From positions 21,532,794 through 21,596,793 of the forward strand of contig NC_079474.1 of NCBI RefSeq assembly GCF_026230105.1: 64,000 nt of DNA, written 5' to 3'. Each line of letters begins with the position of its first letter. Position 1 is the stretch's first letter. The notes under the pieces are model-generated. The model was not told the origin of the DNA. It searched no databases and worked only from the letters and a program-made list of their open reading frames with translations. Position numbers and translations under genes: made by a program. Of this stretch, positions 22,646-35,275 are shown in pieces. Origin of the DNA: Diorhabda sublineata (taxonomy: Eukaryota > Arthropoda > Insecta > Coleoptera > Chrysomelidae).

Positions 22646-24382
22646 AAGTTTGAGAATATATTTTATAACACAATAACATGTAAAAAGTAAAAAATGCTGT
22701 TTTCAAGCTAACCAAATACTGGCGTCAGTGCACAGGTAATGAGCATTGTAGTGGGAAATTTGAACAACAAAATTCAAAAACTTGATTTTAGATGTGATAA
22801 TATAAAAAATGTATTACAATCATTTTGCATGTCAATACTGTTATTTAAATCACTTTATTAGACTGTCTGGCGCGTATCTAATGTTTACCATACCTTCTCC
22901 TCAATATCATAATATTTATTTAATCCAAATTTATAGATATATGTAACCCTAAGCATGATGTATTTATGTAAAAAATTTAATAAAAACGAAGTTATCCGAT
23001 CATATCCTTAAAAAACCTTATTTTTATTTAAGAAGTCATATAAATCAAGAATATTTATTGAAGAATATGATATTCAAATGTTTTGTCCTTTCTTAATATA
23101 ATTTTCAATTGACGTTCGACTCTTCCAATCTTTCCAATGGTTAATGAAATTCAATATAAAAAAATTCTGTTTGAACTATTATAAAATGTCTCAATCACTA
23201 ACTATTTTATCACATTTTAAATGGCATTGAATAAATAAATATCATTCATTGTCTTTTTATCTTATAATTCTTTCGTTTACCGTCACAATAATTGAAAACC
23301 TTGATTAGTATGTATAAATTGATAGTAATTTGAATTAAAATCCATCTTCCATGAATATTCAGTGAAAGGAAACTGTGAGGTAGGATATAATATTTATTTA
23401 TTAAATATGTACACCGGTTTGTACTATATACTTCACTGAATTTTAGAAAGTTACTCATTCACTAAATCTTTGTACATATAAAAATTTTTTACTTTACTTT
23501 TGTCGCATCGCTCATCGTGATACTATCAAATTTCTTTAGTTAAATAAAATGAAATGATACAAATAATACCTTTGAAATAACTTGATTTAATAAGACTTTT
23601 CAAAATTGAAATTATATCATACATCAATATTGATAAGTATTGCCTAACAGACGGTTGTTTATAAAAAATTTTTGTATTACAGTTCCCCTAAATGACAACA
23701 ACACACCTATTGTATCAATTTATTCAAATTGAGTGTTATTGTGTGTTGAGATTCTTATTTTCGATAAGATTTATCGAAATTAGAAAACAAATGTCAGTGG
23801 AACATGTGAAGTATCTATGTGCGTTGTTGTTTTCAACAAGATGTAATAAATTCATGTATGTAGAACAATTTGACCGTTCTGAATTTTCTTTCTGTTTCAG
23901 GTATGTATATATTGACAATCTGAAATTCTGGTGAGTGATGAATTCTAGTCATTTTAGTTACAGAAAATATAGTGTTAAATCATAATCTAAAATCTACTTC
24001 ACTCATCATTTGTATAGTCACAATCAATCCTCTGTTGCTCAATTTTTATCAGTGGTTAATCTAAATATGATATTAATGAGTTCCACAAATATAACCACAC
24101 ACAATATTGAGTTTATAGTTGAATCTAAACGCTATCTGTAGATCTATCGCCGCTAGCTAAATAATTAGTAATAATTTCATTACTGATACCCCAAACACAG
24201 TTATACAAAGTTAGTTTCATATATGGAACGCTATAAATATCTCGAAAAATATCCGTAATATTCATCATAATTCAGGAGTTGTAACAAATTATGTCAAATT
24301 GATGAACTTTACGATTCAGCTAACAATGTTTTTGCTTTTCGAAAGTTACAATGACGTCTACATACAAATTGAGATATTGAGA
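22646..24382. other. no feature recognised
   Basis: AT-rich. Overlapping open frames on both strands at 23692-23934 have no recognisable similarity. Confidence 0.55.
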
Positions 24383-25391
24383 GGGTTACTACTTAAGTTT
24401 TGAGATATTTATAATTATTGTATATAGTTTAATTGCCTTTCACAATATTCTCCTTCAAGATCAATACTTTTGTATGCATTTCAACCAATTGTAAAAGCTT
24501 TTTTTTTGTTCCGAATGACGCGCATCTAAAATATATGTTTTGGACGCATCAACTGCTTCTTCAGGTGTAAAAAAACGTTCACCTCGTAATTTATTTTTGA
24601 TCTGCGGGAATAAGAGGAAATTATTTGGTGTTAAACAAGGACTGTACGGCGGATGAACTATCAATTCGATGTTTTGACTGTTCAAAAACGATTTTGTTTG
24701 AACTGTCGTATAAACAAATGCTGGTGTACCGTTGAAAATTAACCGTTTCACGTTGCTATAATGGAACGGTGACGACATGTCCAGTTATGCCGAAAAAACA
24801 GGCGCCAATTTTAGTTGAAGTGCGAACAATTTTTGTTGGATTTGGCTCATCTTCAAAGACCCTTACAGTGTAGTTTCGAGTTCATTTGCAAAGATTCATA
24901 ATTAGTTGCCTATTAGGGTTTTGAAACACTGCGACTGTTTTTTGGGCATTTCGCCACACCAATCAACATGAGCTTTTCTGAGGGATTGTCTAATTTTGGT
25001 GTAACCAACGCTAATAAATCTTTTTGACAACCAAATGTCATAACGAACTTGCAATATCAGTTTACGCACAGCATCAATGTTTTTTGGCACTACAGCCGAT
25101 TTTGGACGACATTCACGAAATTTATCTTGTAGTAAAATGCGACCAAGAATTCAATAAATCATCAAAGCACGGTGGCTCCAAAGATGGTGCCTCATCACCA
25201 AAAGTCGAAGCGAATTAATCAGCACACTGCTGTAGGTTTAATCCACATCAAAATCATATTAAATGTTCGCTATTAAATTCGATTATTTGACCAAGATGAA
25301 AGTTTCAAATAGCACTTGTATAACAACACGTACTCTGTGTGGAATTTGACATATCCGTGTTGCAATATCTCAAAACTTAAGTAGCAACTCT
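24383..25391. mobile_element. mariner element with both inverted ends (family A)
   Basis: The left end at about 24381-24409 contains TACTACTTAAGTTTTGAGAT. The right end at 25364-25391 carries the inverted counterpart with GCTACTTAAGTTTTGAGAT. Over about 29 bp the ends differ at about two positions. The unit is about 1.0 kb, short for mariner (about 1.3 kb). The transposase lies on the minus strand. The flanking TA target dinucleotides have decayed. A second, more deleted copy with the same end sequence is at 54.9-55.4 kb. Confidence 0.85.
24415..25260 (-). pseudogene. mariner transposase, degenerate
   Basis: Mariner transposases are DD34D cut-and-paste enzymes that insert at TA. From the N-terminus: a VGLNLQQC-like start, TFGDEAPSL (about 25190), DKFRECRPKSAVVPKNIDAV then RKLI (25120-25050), then HVDWCGEM (about 24970). 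After a gap (the first catalytic Asp region is missing) comes TKSFLNSQNIELIVHPPYSP, then NFLLFPQIKNKLRGERFFTP and EEAVDASK (open frame 24778-24461), ending GEYCERQLNYIQ and a stop at 24415. The third catalytic position, normally PDLAP-D, reads CLTPNN, so catalytic residues are lost. The gene is internally deleted and frameshifted. Confidence 0.85.
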
Positions 25392-25500
25392 CCTGATGAA
25401 ATTACGGTATGTGGATGTGCGTAGAAGTTAACAAAAAATAATAAGTTCTGTTATAAACTTATAAAGAAGTTCAAGCTAACGTACTGTTGTCGTGTAAGAT

Positions 25501-25609
25501 TATCGTATCGTATCGTATCGTATCGTATCGTATCGTATCGTATCGTATCGTATCGTATCGTATCGTATCGTATCGTATCGTATCGTATCGTATCGTATCG
25601 TATCGTATC
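25501..25609. repeat. (TATCG)n microsatellite
   Basis: 109 bp of nearly 22 perfect TATCG units without a single interruption. Such purity suggests recent expansion. The minus-strand RYDTI open frame here is an artefact. Confidence 0.98.
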
Positions 25610-26430
25610 TCTACCAACTAACTTCTGATCCATTTTTCTGATCTCATCTGATCTTTATTTTCTATACGCATTTGTTTTAGTCCTATGTCCTATGTGTTAT
25701 CATTCCCTAAGCAATCCCAAAAACTAGGAACTGTTTATAGACGAAATTTAGCGTATCAATGGTTGCTTGACTATCTGACAGATAAAACGTGCACTAGATT
25801 TCTCTGAAGAGCTTTAGTTCATATACAGCTATGCCTATGCAATCTCAGTTCCTAGATGATAATGTGTGTTTGTTGTTGGCAGTTGCTTCGATGTATTCAA
25901 ACTATAATTTAATTAAATTTACAATTAGACCTTTGGTAATATTGTGCAATTCATACACTAGACTGGTTACGCAGTTAATTTAATGAACTTCCATTTGGTG
26001 AAGTAGAGAGTAATTAAGAACAACTACCCCAAAAATCACTTTTTTGATAATATCTCAAAAAATTGTAGGGTATACAATTCCATATGGAATAACCTCAAAT
26101 AATTTTTGACGCAAGTAAAAATCTAAAGAATGTGTGAAAAATGCTGGATATGGAACCTGAATAAAACACTACATATTGATATTAATAAGTATACGTTGTA
26201 CTCGGTAGATATGTTTAAAAAAAATTAACACTTTTCTCATAATTTTTTCAATATGGTACACGGCAGAGCTCATTTTAATACCTTATTGCTAATATATGAT
26301 TCAAGAGGTATTGAGAATTTTATACAAAAATTGAATTCATACATTTTTTGTATAAAACTTTTTGAGGTAGATTTTATTCATGCTCTCCCAAATGCATCTC
26401 AATACAAATTTTATTATATTATTATAAGGT
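25610..26430. other. no feature recognised
   Basis: AT-rich with no coding blocks recognised. Confidence 0.6.
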
Positions 26431-27212
26431 AAAAAAAGCCGTGAGCAGTAGAGCTCCATCATCGTCGAATGAAGAATTTAACTAATACACAAACAAATCT
26501 TTCCATAAAATGAATTTCTTGGAAATGATATCAATTCTCAATCTTATTTCTTTATATGGAAAATTTGCTATTTCTCAATAACTTCATTTCACAAGTTAAC
26601 TCTCTCTCTCTCTCGAATGAAAATTCATAATTTCAATAGACCCGGGGTGGTCTCGAACCCTCTGTTCAATTCCAATTGACAACAAAGAAAAAATTGTCAT
26701 AATGACAAGAAATGGGAAGAATGGGAAGTAAAAAAAATCACCCTAGCAACGATCATACTTGCATGCGAAGTTCGAACCCTCTAGTTAAACTTTTTCTGGT
26801 CAACAAATAAGAAAATATAACAAAAATGACCATAAAATGGAGAGGGGTGGAGATGGAAAGTTTCGACCTTAGACAGGAAATCATCTCACAACTAATTGAA
26901 CCTAAATGTGAAATTAATTTCATTTTTCAGTCGCTTTTCGTTTGACCTGCAGAGGTGAGCAAAGGTCAAAAACCACTTTTTTTTGCACTGCGACCACTCG
27001 AAATATTCATTTGTTCTCAACCAAACTCTAATAACATCAATCCGCCGCCAAAAAAGCCATTTATGCTAATTTTGAACCAAATCGGACCCATAGCAATTGC
27101 TCGGGAGACGAAAATAAGAATTGTAGCTTGAAATATGGGAAAAATGATGTGCCCCCCATTTTTCTTCTAGTCATGCCTACCGTAATTTTTCCTTGAAATA
27201 TTCGACTAAAAA
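26431..27212. repeat. long unclassified dispersed repeat, copy 1
   Basis: This 780-bp block is closely similar to 60609-61699. Shared landmarks are AAAGCCGTGAGCAG at the start, a short (TC)n tract, two TTCGAACC-type phrases, AATCCGCCGCCAAAAAAGCC, AACCAAATCGGACCCATAGC and GTGCCCCCCATTTTTC near the end, closing at GACTAAAAA. There is no coding frame or terminal inverted repeat. Reverse-strand GGGTTCGAGACC resembles an RNA polymerase III B box, but no A box is convincing, so a SINE origin is unproven. Copy 2 has two extra insertions. Confidence 0.85.
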
Positions 27213-29277
27213 TATTTACAAGACTATTGTTAATTTTTGTGTGTTTCTATCTTGTAATAGAATCTGATTTTTATACATTATAGAAATTTGCACTTTGACC
27301 ATATTATTCGCAAATGTAGCGTATTATCATTCTTTTTCTCTATTTAAATATAATAAACCGGAATCTTCTGATATCACCCCTTAACTGTTTACCCACACAC
27401 CCCTGCGTTCACCCACATATTTTGCTTACCATTTATTTTTTCGTACACATTGTTACGAACAGAAGAATATTTTAAAGAATGAAATGGTAGCTGGAGTCAA
27501 AACCCATTATTAAATAATGGAATTTATAATAAAAAACGATTGCATGGGCATTTGTTTCTTATTAACATTGCATAGCCATGCTGCTTCTCACGATGATTAA
27601 TTAAATTTCACTGCTACATATTTTGCGGCTACTTGAAACAAAATCAAATCGAATTGTGATATGGGAGATTGGTCATTAAAATTGTTTGATAATGATTGTC
27701 TTTATTTCTACATTCATTCACTGAATACCCGACTGAAAATATACAGGTATCAGTATCGCGAAATAAGAGAGTGAGAATGGAAAATCTATCATTATTATAA
27801 GATCGGCCCAATATGCATTCTATATATAATGAATGAGTAGCTCAGTCACAATACTTCGGTGCACACTTCCATCAGCTGCATCATTTTCTTGGAATATAAT
27901 CTTTCCTTTCAACCGCTTACATTCAGTCACAGAAGACTTATTTTTGTTTAAATTCTTGAAATAACTTTTAAAAATATTTTGTTGTGGTTTAATATCAATA
28001 ATAACATGAAAATCTCTACTGGCCACCATGCAATGATATAATCTAACTATTTTTTCATATTTATCACATACCAATAAATTGAAAATAATAAAAATATATT
28101 GAATCCAAAGTAGTTTCTTAACTACCAAATATCATTTTACTTCTGGTTTTTTAACGACTGATTATTATTGTCAATACTTATGAGAACGATATGAAGAAAT
28201 TGTTGAGCTATACTGGTCAAATAATCAATATGCTAGACTACGGAAGTAATATTTAATACCAACTACCAGGGAAAAAAGACACCGATCCGTTAAGTATTAA
28301 GTAATTACTAACATAAGTTTGAAACAAAAAGACGAAGTACACCGTCTATTGCAAGTAAATCAGAAAATTGAATAGTAAATTACGTATATTTCACACTTAG
28401 AAAGTAATATTAGTTCATGAATTGAATGAATATGATCCTGATAGTCGGCTTCACTTTTGTTATTTATTGAATAACAACCCTTATTAATGTATACGGCGTG
28501 GCCCATTAGTGTGTGGAATTGCAATAACTTACTTAAGATAGAATATACAAAAAAAAGTTGTTCTATTTGCACAGATACACATTTCTAAAATATTTTGACG
28601 TATACAGGGTGTTCAGCCTAAGCGTGACAACATGAAGTGAAGTTTTATTAAATAGGTCAGGTATATTTGTTTACTATCGAATTTAGTGTAAACTTCTGCA
28701 TCTAGTCCTGTTTTTTCTTTTGTCGTAAATTGTGACGATGCCAATTGGAGCGAAAAATATGAAGATTTGACGGTGCACTATAAATGCTGCCTAGTAAACG
28801 TTATTAGTGACACGTAACTAAACTTGTTTGGTAAGTACAGGATGGCTGAAATGTCTGAACAGAGTAGGAGTCTCGTTTAGAGTTCGGGCTGTTTTTTAGA
28901 TAAGCATTAATTCAGGAGATTTCAATTAGCAGAAACTTCATTTTGTCAAATGGAATATCCAGTACATCATTTTACCATCTTATAAAACTATTTTATCCCT
29001 TGAAATTATACAAAAAAAATGTACACTATAAAATTGACTATATTTAAGAAAAGAGAATTTTCAGTTTATGATTTAAAAATATTCACCTTTCTAACAAGTA
29101 AACACTGAATGTGACGTTTAAAATACTTCTACTTTTTGTGACAAAATCAAACCAGTAATTTTATACCTTTAAAAACTATAATAAAATAAATAGGTTATCT
29201 AGAAAACTCAAACAAATTAAACAAAAATAACTAACAACAAATAAGAACTAAAAACTTTGGATAACTATTTTATTCAA
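27213..29277. other. no gene recognised
   Basis: The minus open frame 27820-28128 (102 codons) has no recognisable similarity. A single TACAGGGTGTTCAGCCTAAG at 28605-28625 looks like one end of a DNA transposon, but no partner was found. Confidence 0.5.
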
Positions 29278-29746
29278 TGTAACATATTAACGTCAGCAGT
29301 TGGGAAAACCTCCTTAATTCTATTCTTCATGTCTTCCTGAGTAGTTGCGGGTGTTTGGTACACTTCATCTCAGAAATTGATTATATCAGTTTGCATTTTA
29401 TGGAATTATTGGACCATTATTTATTAACGGATATCTCAACTTATTAAGTTGTTAGAAGAACAAGAGAAGACGATAATAACCTTTTAGAGGACTATCATTC
29501 CAACAGGCCAAGTAATCCCTATATAATAATACAGTTTTAGTATCAACGTGTTTTAGGGCTCTGAATTGACAGAAAATGTCCAATAGAGAGAGTAGCTGGC
29601 GAGATCACCAGATCTTTTGTATTTGGATTTCTTTTTGTGAAAACGCCTAAAATAAGAAATATACGCCCCTCTACTTGCAGATCTTGTACAGACGCGATAT
29701 AGAATTGTAACAGAATGACGATAATTGATGCTATAGGTATTTGCAA
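29278..29746 (-). pseudogene. DDE transposase C-terminal relic
   Basis: The minus strand has a frame with TKDLVISPATLSIGHFLSIQ (about 29640-29575), reminiscent of the SPDLS--DFFLWG segment. Near the end, EVYQTPATTQEDMKNRIKEV then FP (29390-29300) closely fits the EVY-TPVTT-EDM--RI C-terminal motif of IS630/Tc1-type insect transposases. The part between is unreadable. This could be the same family as the relic at 17.5-18.2 kb. The C-terminal motif is the strong evidence. Confidence 0.55.
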
Positions 29747-30660
29747 AGGATAGAAAATATGATTGTGAATCTAGACATAATCTGCGTAATTATTGTCCAT
29801 ACACAATTTTTTCCACGAAAAAACAATCGCAAAATTGTAATTAACGATACTTAGACAAGCAAATCCAAGTAGGATTTACGTTTGTCGGCACGTTTTCTAT
29901 TTACTCATATTATGTGATTTTATCATGTGTGTCTATTCAACTTGAATAAATAGTTAAACAATATAATTGCGTATTTAGTTTCAATAGCAACAAAAATTGG
30001 GAAATATGATTCAACACTGTAATGTCGTTATCTATCCAGAAACTGTTTTATTGGCTATTTGTGTATATGATTTTATGTCATATTATTTGTTGATTAATTG
30101 ACTAATTCGAAATTACTATGAAAAATTGTGCAAGGGCTCTGCTAATTTTATTTTAGTCTATTCTCTGAATTTGGAATATATCAGCATGAAACCATATACC
30201 ATAATTGGGAAAAAGTATGGGTCAAAGTAAAGAACTCTTAAACGGAAAAGCCCGATATCAATTGAACGTTACAAGTAAGTACCATGTACCTCAATAAGAT
30301 AGGTTCTTGGTCGTAAATTAGGATTACTAGAGTGCGCAATTGAATATTAGAAATTCATAAACAATTTTTACCACATTAACCAACATAAAAAGGAATCATC
30401 AGAGTTTTTCAACAAATTCAGTGTATGTTTGATGCAAGTTTATATCTACTTTCTCAAATAAGGGACATAGAAGATTGGAACTTCATGAAAAATGCCTGTA
30501 ACTCTGAATATAATTAAATGACTCATTTTCACCAAAATAAGAGTGATACTTTCATTTCAATAAGACCTGATAAGAAATGCACACACGTGCTGTAACTTTT
30601 GATAAGTCTAGTTATTTTTGAAAAATATTCCTTCCTAGACTTTCAATTTTCACCTGTTAT
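29747..30660. other. no feature recognised
   Basis: AT-rich with no recognisable coding or paired repeats. Confidence 0.6.
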
Positions 30661-30661
30661 T

Positions 30662-31230
30662 TTAAACCATTGGTTCCCAAACTTGTTGTTCCATAGACCA
30701 CTTTCACAGTTTTTCTCGATCTGGTGGATCCCCCATATCTACAATACTACTAATTTTCAAATTAGGAAAAAAGTGAAGACTAGGACTATCTGTGGACAAA
30801 ACAAAAAATGATAGTATTTGAGAATAAGATCAACTAAATTTTAATTGATTGCCCTGTGAGTAGATATCAAACAATTTAATATATTTTCTTGTATTGTAAG
30901 TATTTATGCAGATATATAAATTATTACACTATTAATTATTTTTGTTATAGCAGTCGTAATATGATCAAAGTTAAACACTTGTAACTTCTACAATGGTAAT
31001 TACAAAAAATAAGTTTGTAACGACACTAAAACATTTTTCGACAATGTATGGGAATCGCAATCAGAAGCTTTTGCGCAATTCTCCACAGTTTTTTCGGATA
31101 TGTCTACCCTTAACCAAAGTTTTGGATACCCTCTTTTGAATGTCACTTTCAGTTCCTTATTAGTGCTAAGCTCGAATAGTTCCTCTTGTAATATAGAGTT
31201 CACCATTTCCGTTAAGTCAAATAGATTCAT
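30662..31230 (-). mobile_element. hAT-like element, 3' end and transposase C-terminal scrap
   Basis: The left edge CATTGGTTCCCAAACTTGTT (30669) followed by CCATAGACCACTTT resembles the CAGTGGTTCTCAAACTTTTT-type ends of insect hAT elements. On the minus strand, 31230-31000 encodes LQEELFELSTNKELKVTFKR then GYPKLWLRV, similar to the segment EE-I-L--D-ELK--F--V-L--FW in the C-terminal dimerisation region of ZBED-type hAT transposases. The rest of the frame diverges. No right end was identified. Confidence 0.5.
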
Positions 31231-33639
31231 TATATATTATAATCCAATTTGAATAGAACTTTAAGCATAGGTTTCCTTAAGAAACCTACGTGACAATTAT
31301 AGAAATGCATGGCAAGTTTTTGTAGATCGTGAAAATAAATATTTTTCTCTGCCGTCTATATTACGAATTTGCATCCATCCATTATTCTATTCCAGAACAT
31401 TTTTTTTGCATTAGTTTCCGTTAGCTGTCTTTTTGTCTCTTCCATTTTATAATATAATATAATAAATAAATAGATAACGGAAATAGGCATAAAATTAGAT
31501 CTAAAAACAAGAAACATATTCTTACCAGCATGGCGAACCGCTTCCCAGAGTAGTAACCAAATTAGAAACATTAGAAATCATAAATGGAGGAGAATCGAAA
31601 TGATTAACGGGCAAAATTCTGTATATAACAAATATTAGGTACATTTAGTGAATGATTATTCAATCTTTAGTATGTTAGCAATTCACTTGATATTAATCCT
31701 CAGTAGACTAATTTCACGTACTTATATCTTGATGAAATTGGGCTTCATCCGACAGTTTATTAATAGATTAGTTTTTTTGTTTCACAATAAAATTTTTGTC
31801 CATACCAATCCGTGCATTAATTATTGTTCTATATCATAACTATAACTGATCTTTTATTATATACAGTTTTATTTTATTCAGCAATTCAAATAATTTCATT
31901 AGATCAACATTATGCGGCATGGTATATATTAAAACTGACAAATCAGCTTAGTATAGAGATTAACACACCCTGAATGTTAAACAAGTTTGGGGTGAATTTC
32001 ATTTAGTCGTGCAAATATTTGAGAAAGGAATTTTCATTTTGAGGTTTGAGTGCTGGTTAAAGATTAGAATGACTCACGTCATGTGGGATGCCATACAATC
32101 GATTAAGGCTTAAAAAACAGTAGAATTTCGGTAAGTTGAATATCAAATTAAACTTTAATTATTTGAGATATCTAGTTATTGGTTTAAGCATCGTATAAAA
32201 ACTCTATTTTGTATAATAAATAGTAAATCAACATATTATCTCCTGATTTTATTTTCACCGAAATCTCATTTTATTTTTCGCTCAACGACGTTTTTTGGAG
32301 AAATACTTAAGATATAAAGTCATCTTTCCCAAGTAAAGATTCAAAAAGTATTTACAATAGATCTAAATATCGTCGTTAGTCATTTGGTCAAAAAATATAA
32401 ATATTTTATATAGATGCTTCAATTTATTGAATTACTCAAAATAATAATTGAAGTTGATGAGGTCCAATATTGAAATAAATTTTAAGTTGGAAAGATTTTG
32501 TTTTTTCAGTGGAAGAAGTTCTAGGATTTATATTTTGAATGAAATGTTGAACTGAAAATAGTTGTAGTAAAAAAGTGCAAAACAAGGACATGAAATAACT
32601 TTAAAAATGAATTATTATTTTTCGTTAAAACTAATAATACTGTATAAGTATTGAAGATCATATAGTGCATTAATTGGTCATCTGCTTGGTGTTGCAAAAT
32701 TGACAGACAAATCGAGATTATTGAGAAAAACAACTGGAATTTCTTCATCTGCATAAAACGATTTTTATCTATTAAAAATTGAACTAAGAGACTCACTGAA
32801 AATTGCACTAATATGTGAAGTTCATGCTTTCTATTTAGAATAAAAATCTCACTCTTCACAAAACTCAAGAAGTGAAGAATTATCTACCACTTCTCCAAAT
32901 GAAATTGTAAAATGATTGAAAGAGCTGATATTTAGATAAGCAAGATATAATATAATAGTAGAAAAAAGGACAATGATTGTGAAAAATTTGCCAAACCAGA
33001 AGAGGAAATAGATAATTATATCTATACGAAACACAATTAAATAATAATTAAATGCGATAGACAAGAGTATCTAAATGATTAGTAAGGTCTATATGTCTAA
33101 ATAATATAGATATAAAAGTAAAAATAACTAGATATTTTGTTTGATTAGAGATATTAAAAAATATGTTACTGATGAGATAACATTCACTTCCTCTAGAGTA
33201 TAGGTATCATCGTCTTAAAATTGTGGACACTAGAACACAGAATAAAAATAAATAAAATTTTAATACACGTAATAATTGTTCAATTTTTCAAAGAAGAAAT
33301 TTGGGATGTAATAATTTATAATCTTCCCACTAGTATGCAAAAGTCTATATATTTTAATCTAGATCTATAACTCAAGAAATTTTCGTCGTTGGCTGAACGA
33401 AAACTACCTCTTCGAGCCATGGCTTTCAGAATACTTAAGATACTTACTTGGCTTATTTTTGGAAGGTTTTGGAAAATTATGTTTATGAAACAAAGTCCAG
33501 CATTCATGAAGAGTAGTTAAAAAGAATAAAAATTTAGTGTGTAGATCAAATCAATAACAAAAATTTAACGCAAATTTTCTCATGAAAATCGAAATCTAGG
33601 AATAGAATAATATTATACCACATGTCTATTATATTTCTC
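31231..33639. other. no gene recognised
   Basis: Consecutive hydrophobic minus-strand open frames at 33064-32849 and 32868-32521 were examined as a possible eroded membrane protein, but no family signature is visible. Confidence 0.45.
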
Positions 33640-33740
33640 CAATTTCTCATTTCTTAGTCGTTTTGATATATTAATGCATCTAAATCTTCTTCATTTTAGA
33701 TCTCTTCTGTTTTAAAACTGTTTTTTTTTTTAATAAACAT
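33640..33740 (-). repeat. PLE-terminal repeat module
   Basis: The plus strand shows CATTTCTTAG, then ATTTTAGATCTCTTCTGTTT then a T-run. This is the reverse orientation of the AGAAGAGACCTAAAATC chain seen at other sites. It is a solo fragment with no PLE coding next to it. Confidence 0.5.
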
Positions 33741-34440
33741 GTGGTTGTGTAATAAAGATAACGAATCGCATCCCCGTCGCTTTCGCTCTATAAATTATTT
33801 TAATTTAAATTTAATAAATTTAAATTTAATTTAATTAAATTTAATAAAAATGTATGCAAACAGCACCTACTTTTATAATTTCGGATATAAAAAATAATTC
33901 AACCAATTTCTTTTGAAAAAATTCAGTAAATAGTTTTGCTGATGTTGCTGACATATGAATAAGGTCATAGCGCTTTTTTTCGAGGTGTTGGGTTTATTCA
34001 TAGTGGCTTTCTATGTCTCTAGAAATTACATAAACTGTTAATATATTAACTTTACCAGCCATTTCAAATTACACAAGACCGCAAGGTCAGCGCTAGGTAA
34101 ACTGTTAAAACCCACTATGTATTCTAGGAAATAACTTTTCAATAATACGACAGTACCAGTTTCCTGAGTTCTTACCTGTGGGTTGTATTGAAATTATTGA
34201 ATGGAGCAGCATCCGGTAGTTGTGCGAATTCGTAGATACGAGTACAGTTTTATATACCATGTGGAAACCACTTTTGGAATGAAATTGTTTATGTCCTTAT
34301 CTTAGAGAATTATAAAAATTCACTTGCCCGCTGCTTAAACTACATTCAAATATACAAGTTGATTCAAGCAAGTTTACCATAGGCACTACCCATTTTTTAA
34401 CTCAATACTCTCTTAACAGTATGTTATTTCAATCGTATAC
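33741..34440. other. no feature recognised
   Basis: AT-rich, with a low-complexity TTTAAATTTAAT patch near 33800-33850. Confidence 0.55.
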
Positions 34441-34442
34441 AT

Positions 34443-35242
34443 CATTGTTTTCCAATCTTTTTATGTCATGCCCCACTTTAGCCTTTTTAAAATTCTTATG
34501 CCTCCCCCTATGTAACATACATAAAATTTTTTATTGTTCATATTAAATTATACGTTTTAGGAAGAAATCACTAGGTAATTGTTAACAAAACACAGTAAGT
34601 AGTAAGTAAATTTTCACCACAAAATGATAAACTGGAATACAAATTACAAAAAATTTTAATAGAAATTTCTCTATTTGTCAATTCACTGAGACCTTATGTT
34701 TGATGCTTGCTGCACATAATTTTATATTAGGATCCATTGTTTTTAGCTGGAAATCATTTACAACACTAAAGCCATACTATCCCTCCTTTTATATTAAATA
34801 AAGTTTTAACTGACTCATTATTTTGCAATTTGCAAGAGTCTTTGATGGTGCATATTTGATATATCAGACAAATCTACTAACATTGCATGGTCTTCATTTA
34901 TTACTGCAAAAATAAGAGAAGCTAGAAGTTTGGAGCTACCAAGTTTTCTTTATGTATAACACAATGCACAAGAATAATGTTTTTCAACATTTTCTCTCAT
35001 TTTGTCTATTCTTTTGCTTATGCCGATATTAACGATTTTACAAAATACTTTTCTATAGTATAATTTTTTCTAGCTTTAGCAATGAATGAAACAATTCGAT
35101 AACTAGCCTCAAGAACTCGACCATTAGTTGAAGTATGGACAGTAAATAGAGACTTTAATGTTGCTCTCATTTCAAAATTTTTTTCTAAAATTTTAAAATA
35201 TATGAAATCAGTATTAATATGAGCACTTTGCTTTATTTTCAA
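34443..35242 (-). mobile_element. hAT-like element (ZBED type), N-terminal half and one end
   Basis: The left end (34446-34515) reads TGTTTTCCAATCTTTTTATG then TCATGCCCCACTTTAGCC, a known type of hAT terminus in insects. On the minus strand from 35242 the frame gives EMRATLKSLFTVHTSTNGRV then LEASYRIVSFIAKARKNYTI then EKYFVKSLI, which fits the conserved ASY-IA-LIAK--KPHTIGE-LI-P segment after the BED finger in ZBED5-like hAT transposases. A short patch with HCVIHKENL further on matches the W-HC-LHRE-L motif. The core and C-terminus are missing. The upstream BED finger is absent and another element begins at about 35276. Confidence 0.6.
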
Positions 35243-35275
35243 ATTCGACGACCTTATTTCATTAATTCATTGGTC

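Noticed and set aside
23692..23934. Overlapping plus and minus open frames
   Set aside because: Neither strand has recognisable similarity or coding-like conservation cues.
25451..25633. RYDTI repeat protein frame
   Set aside because: Artefact of the TATCG microsatellite.
26640..26790. tRNA-like B box (reverse GGGTTCGAGACC)
   Set aside because: No A box at the right distance and no cloverleaf could be drawn; not called as tRNA or SINE.
27820..28128. 102-codon minus open frame
   Set aside because: No recognisable family; length is within what AT-rich DNA of this size can give by chance.
32521..33064. Consecutive hydrophobic minus-strand frames, considered as a chemoreceptor remnant
   Set aside because: No TYhhhhhQF-type or other family motif, no splice structure, and hydrophobicity is expected from AT-rich codons.
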